Below, one piece after another: positions 62,209 to 64,000 of a DNA stretch of 64,000 nucleotides. The DNA lies in the NCBI GenBank assembly GCA_025765615.1, contig JAIVFJ010000013.1, positions 62,001 to 126,000 on the forward strand. Reading direction: 5' to 3'. The position numbers and the translations under genes were made by a program. This stretch comes from Zopfochytrium polystomum. Taxonomy: Eukaryota > Chytridiomycota > Chytridiomycetes > Chytridiales > Chytridiaceae. The notes below the pieces were generated by a model that saw only the letters and a list, made by a program, of their open reading frames with translations, was not told where the DNA came from and did no database searches. The first letter of the stretch is position 1. Each line of letters begins with the position of its first letter.

Positions 62209-64000
62209 TGCCGGAGGAGGCAAAGGCGCCGTCGACGCGAGAGAAAACGAGAAAGGCGGCGGCGCCGTCGAGGATGCGTTGGACGAGGCGACGAGGAGTC
62301 CACCGCCGTCTTGCAAAGAGGGCAGCGCTTCGTCTGCGGCGGGGGCTGCCAGCGTCGTTGCCGCCGCCGAGAGCACGCGCATCTCAATCTCCTCCGCTCC
62401 TGCGCTGGGGTTGGTCGCCGCCGGTGCCGTGGCCGCCGGCCCAGTGTATTCAAAGCGCCTTGTGCATCGCTCGATATCAGCTTTCCGCCGCTCGATGGCT
62501 TCTGGAGAGGATGGGGACGCCAGGGTAGGGGGTTGGATGGCGGCACCACGGAAACAAATGTATATGAAAACGGCTGGCACCAGGAGGATATATTGAGTCA
62601 CTGTCGAAGAGGAAACAATAAAACTCTGTTAATTCGTTACTGCGAGTAATCTTTTAAAAGGTCAGATCAAAGGAACATACTTAGCAATTGCCGAGCAAAC
62701 TGAAGTAAAGAGGCGTCGTAGGCGGAGCAAACTGGAGCTGAGGAAACGACCGACGCACCATAGATCAGAGTTATCCTGAGACGCGACAGTTAAACTACGC
62801 TCATCAGGAGGCAAAGAGATTTTTCTCACAGTTTAAACAATATCGTCAAGAGAAATCCCGACTTGAGCTTGGTTTTGGCAAATTGGTTTCCCCTCAGGTC
62901 CCACTTACTTATAGACCCCACGACCCGCATTACGGCTTCCAAAACAAGAGGGACGAATGCGCTGATCGACACCACCAGTTCAAAGTAGAGATAGGACGGG
63001 ATGGTCTGTTCGCAGTACCGTGGATTGGAGGACGAGGAACTAGGTTGCGTGGCATTGGACGAAGAATCTGGCGGAAACGTGAAATCGGGTGGAATGTACG
63101 GCGCATCGTAGGCGATCAGCTGTCGGCTGATTTCGACAGCGGCGATGAAATTGACAAAGCTGTTTGCCGTGAAAAGTTCAGTAAACTTGGATTTTGCATG
63201 ATGTGAGGGAAGGACGGTGAGAACGGGGGTAATAACTGTACCAGAACAGGTGAACGAAATAGGGGTCGTTCTGGCGAAAAGGTTTTGGCCCAACCATATC
63301 TGCCAGCATTGAGTTTAGAACGCCGACGGCGCACCCAAAGAAAAGGCCTGTCAGGGAGTCAAGAAAGTCAATTCTAGCTGCAAGTAACTGCAAAGCGCTA
63401 TGCTTACAGAGCCGAAAAGCAGCAACCATCCATACGACTTTGTCTTCCACTTTGCACACGCTTCCGTCTCTGGGGAACACCACGCCAAGCTGCAGCAAGT
63501 TGAGGGATCTAGTTTTGGGTTATGTGTGTGGTGCACGCAAGTTTGTCGGTCATAAAAAGGAAAGAGAATCGAACGACAGAGCCAGATACCGCTGCTTACA
63601 ATTTGGATAAGCCCGCAAAAGAAATTGCCCGAGCCAGAGGGCGAGACCGTTCTCGCAGTAACGCGATAGCGTAGATCCATGCGATTGCGAGGGCAACAGA
63701 TATGGCGAGGTCAATGAGGAGATTGATTCTAAGCGATGGCTCGCAAACGTATGAGGGGACTGCAGCGGGGACCACCGCAAACAATGCAATGCCTGAGGCG
63801 ACAAGGGCAATGTTGGGGATGCTTGCGTGGCCGCGCCAAGCGCAAAATGAGTACTACTTCCAGGCGAAACGTTCGAGGATCTTACTCACCCAATGCAGAA
63901 CGTAAAGAGAAGTTTGAATGCAAGGAGGGAGCGCACTGCAGGGTTTTGATCGTTGCGAGGACGCCGTTGTGCGGGTTGGGGGGCCCTCTGTGGCTGTTCG
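61753..64000 (-). CDS. Multi-pass membrane RING-type E3 ubiquitin ligase, 5' end outside the window
   Basis: Exons on the minus strand, in order: 64000-63890 (partial), 63821-63600, 63508-63408, 63347-63295, 63185-62905, 62775-62681 and 62600-61753. All phases agree. The start of the last exon completes an ATG across the junction, which is an internal Met. Several membrane spans are visible (LLAFKLLFTFCIG; LIDLAISVALAIAWIYAIALL; VVWMVAAFRLCLFFGCAVGVL; FELVVSISAFVPLVL; YILLVPAVFIYICF). A long Ser/Pro/Ala linker then leads to a C-terminal RING-H2: CPIC, then CGH-x2-H (CGHAFHDAC) and CPLC. This suggests an organelle-membrane E3 with a cytosolic RING. The acceptor choice at 63508 is not unique, since 63490 also keeps a frame. 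Confidence 0.7.

Overview
The window looks like nuclear DNA of a GC-rich, intron-bearing, early-diverging (chytrid-like) fungus. Protein genes carry GT-AG introns, mostly about 60 to 480 nt with a few that seem only 20 to 37 nt long. Gene content is fungal: a Kex1-type carboxypeptidase, an mpaB/DUF2236 oxygenase, QCR9 of complex III, a kinetochore Mis14/NSL1 homologue, glucosidase I and a chromodomain Ty3/gypsy element. Ankyrin-like 'VLDWW' repeat relics also fit. Species assignment is inference.

Layout. 1-1051 (-): 5' part of ER glucosidase I, cut by the window edge. 1631-2903 (-): unknown protein. 2904-5842: repeat zone with a dispersed element (R1) and a solo LTR. 5843-7159 (+): DUF2236 oxygenase. 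9468-12816 (+): large low-complexity membrane protein with a frame break. 12817-15296: gene graveyard (C2H2 fragments, a duplicated 3' piece of the preceding gene). 15297-17634 (-): eleven-exon AKR7-type aldo/keto reductase. 18311-23615 (+): complete, apparently intact chromovirus with LTRs that look identical. 23616-26110: tRNA-like sequence, R1 and LTR pieces. 26111-30577 (+): ABC1/UbiB kinase fused to a beta-lactamase-type serine hydrolase. 31018-31785 (+): QCR9. 32016-33280 (-) and 34211-37515 (+): divergent NSL1 and KEX1. 37516-48306: pseudogenes, a tRNA-Gln, a 10-bp minisatellite and tRNA-derived repeats. 48307-51449 (-): SAP-domain protein. 51450-61752: P4-ATPase exon relic, ankyrin relic and a degenerate Helitron carrying a nested R1 insertion. 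61753-64000 (-): multi-pass RING E3 ligase running off the right edge.

The most interesting unit is the retrotransposon. Its LTR U3 is built of long perfect heat-shock-element arrays (eight consecutive alternating GAA/TTC units in one block). It has an 11-nt primer-binding site complementary to the predicted 5' end of its own RNA (Tf1-like self-priming). A canonical CCCAAAC -1 slippery site, followed 5 nt later by an 8-bp stem, joins gag to pol. A diverged solo LTR of the same family lacks the heat-shock array. Together these suggest a young, possibly heat-responsive, self-primed element.

All exon maps were derived by hand from splice consensus, phase continuity and protein-family knowledge. 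No alignment or search was run.
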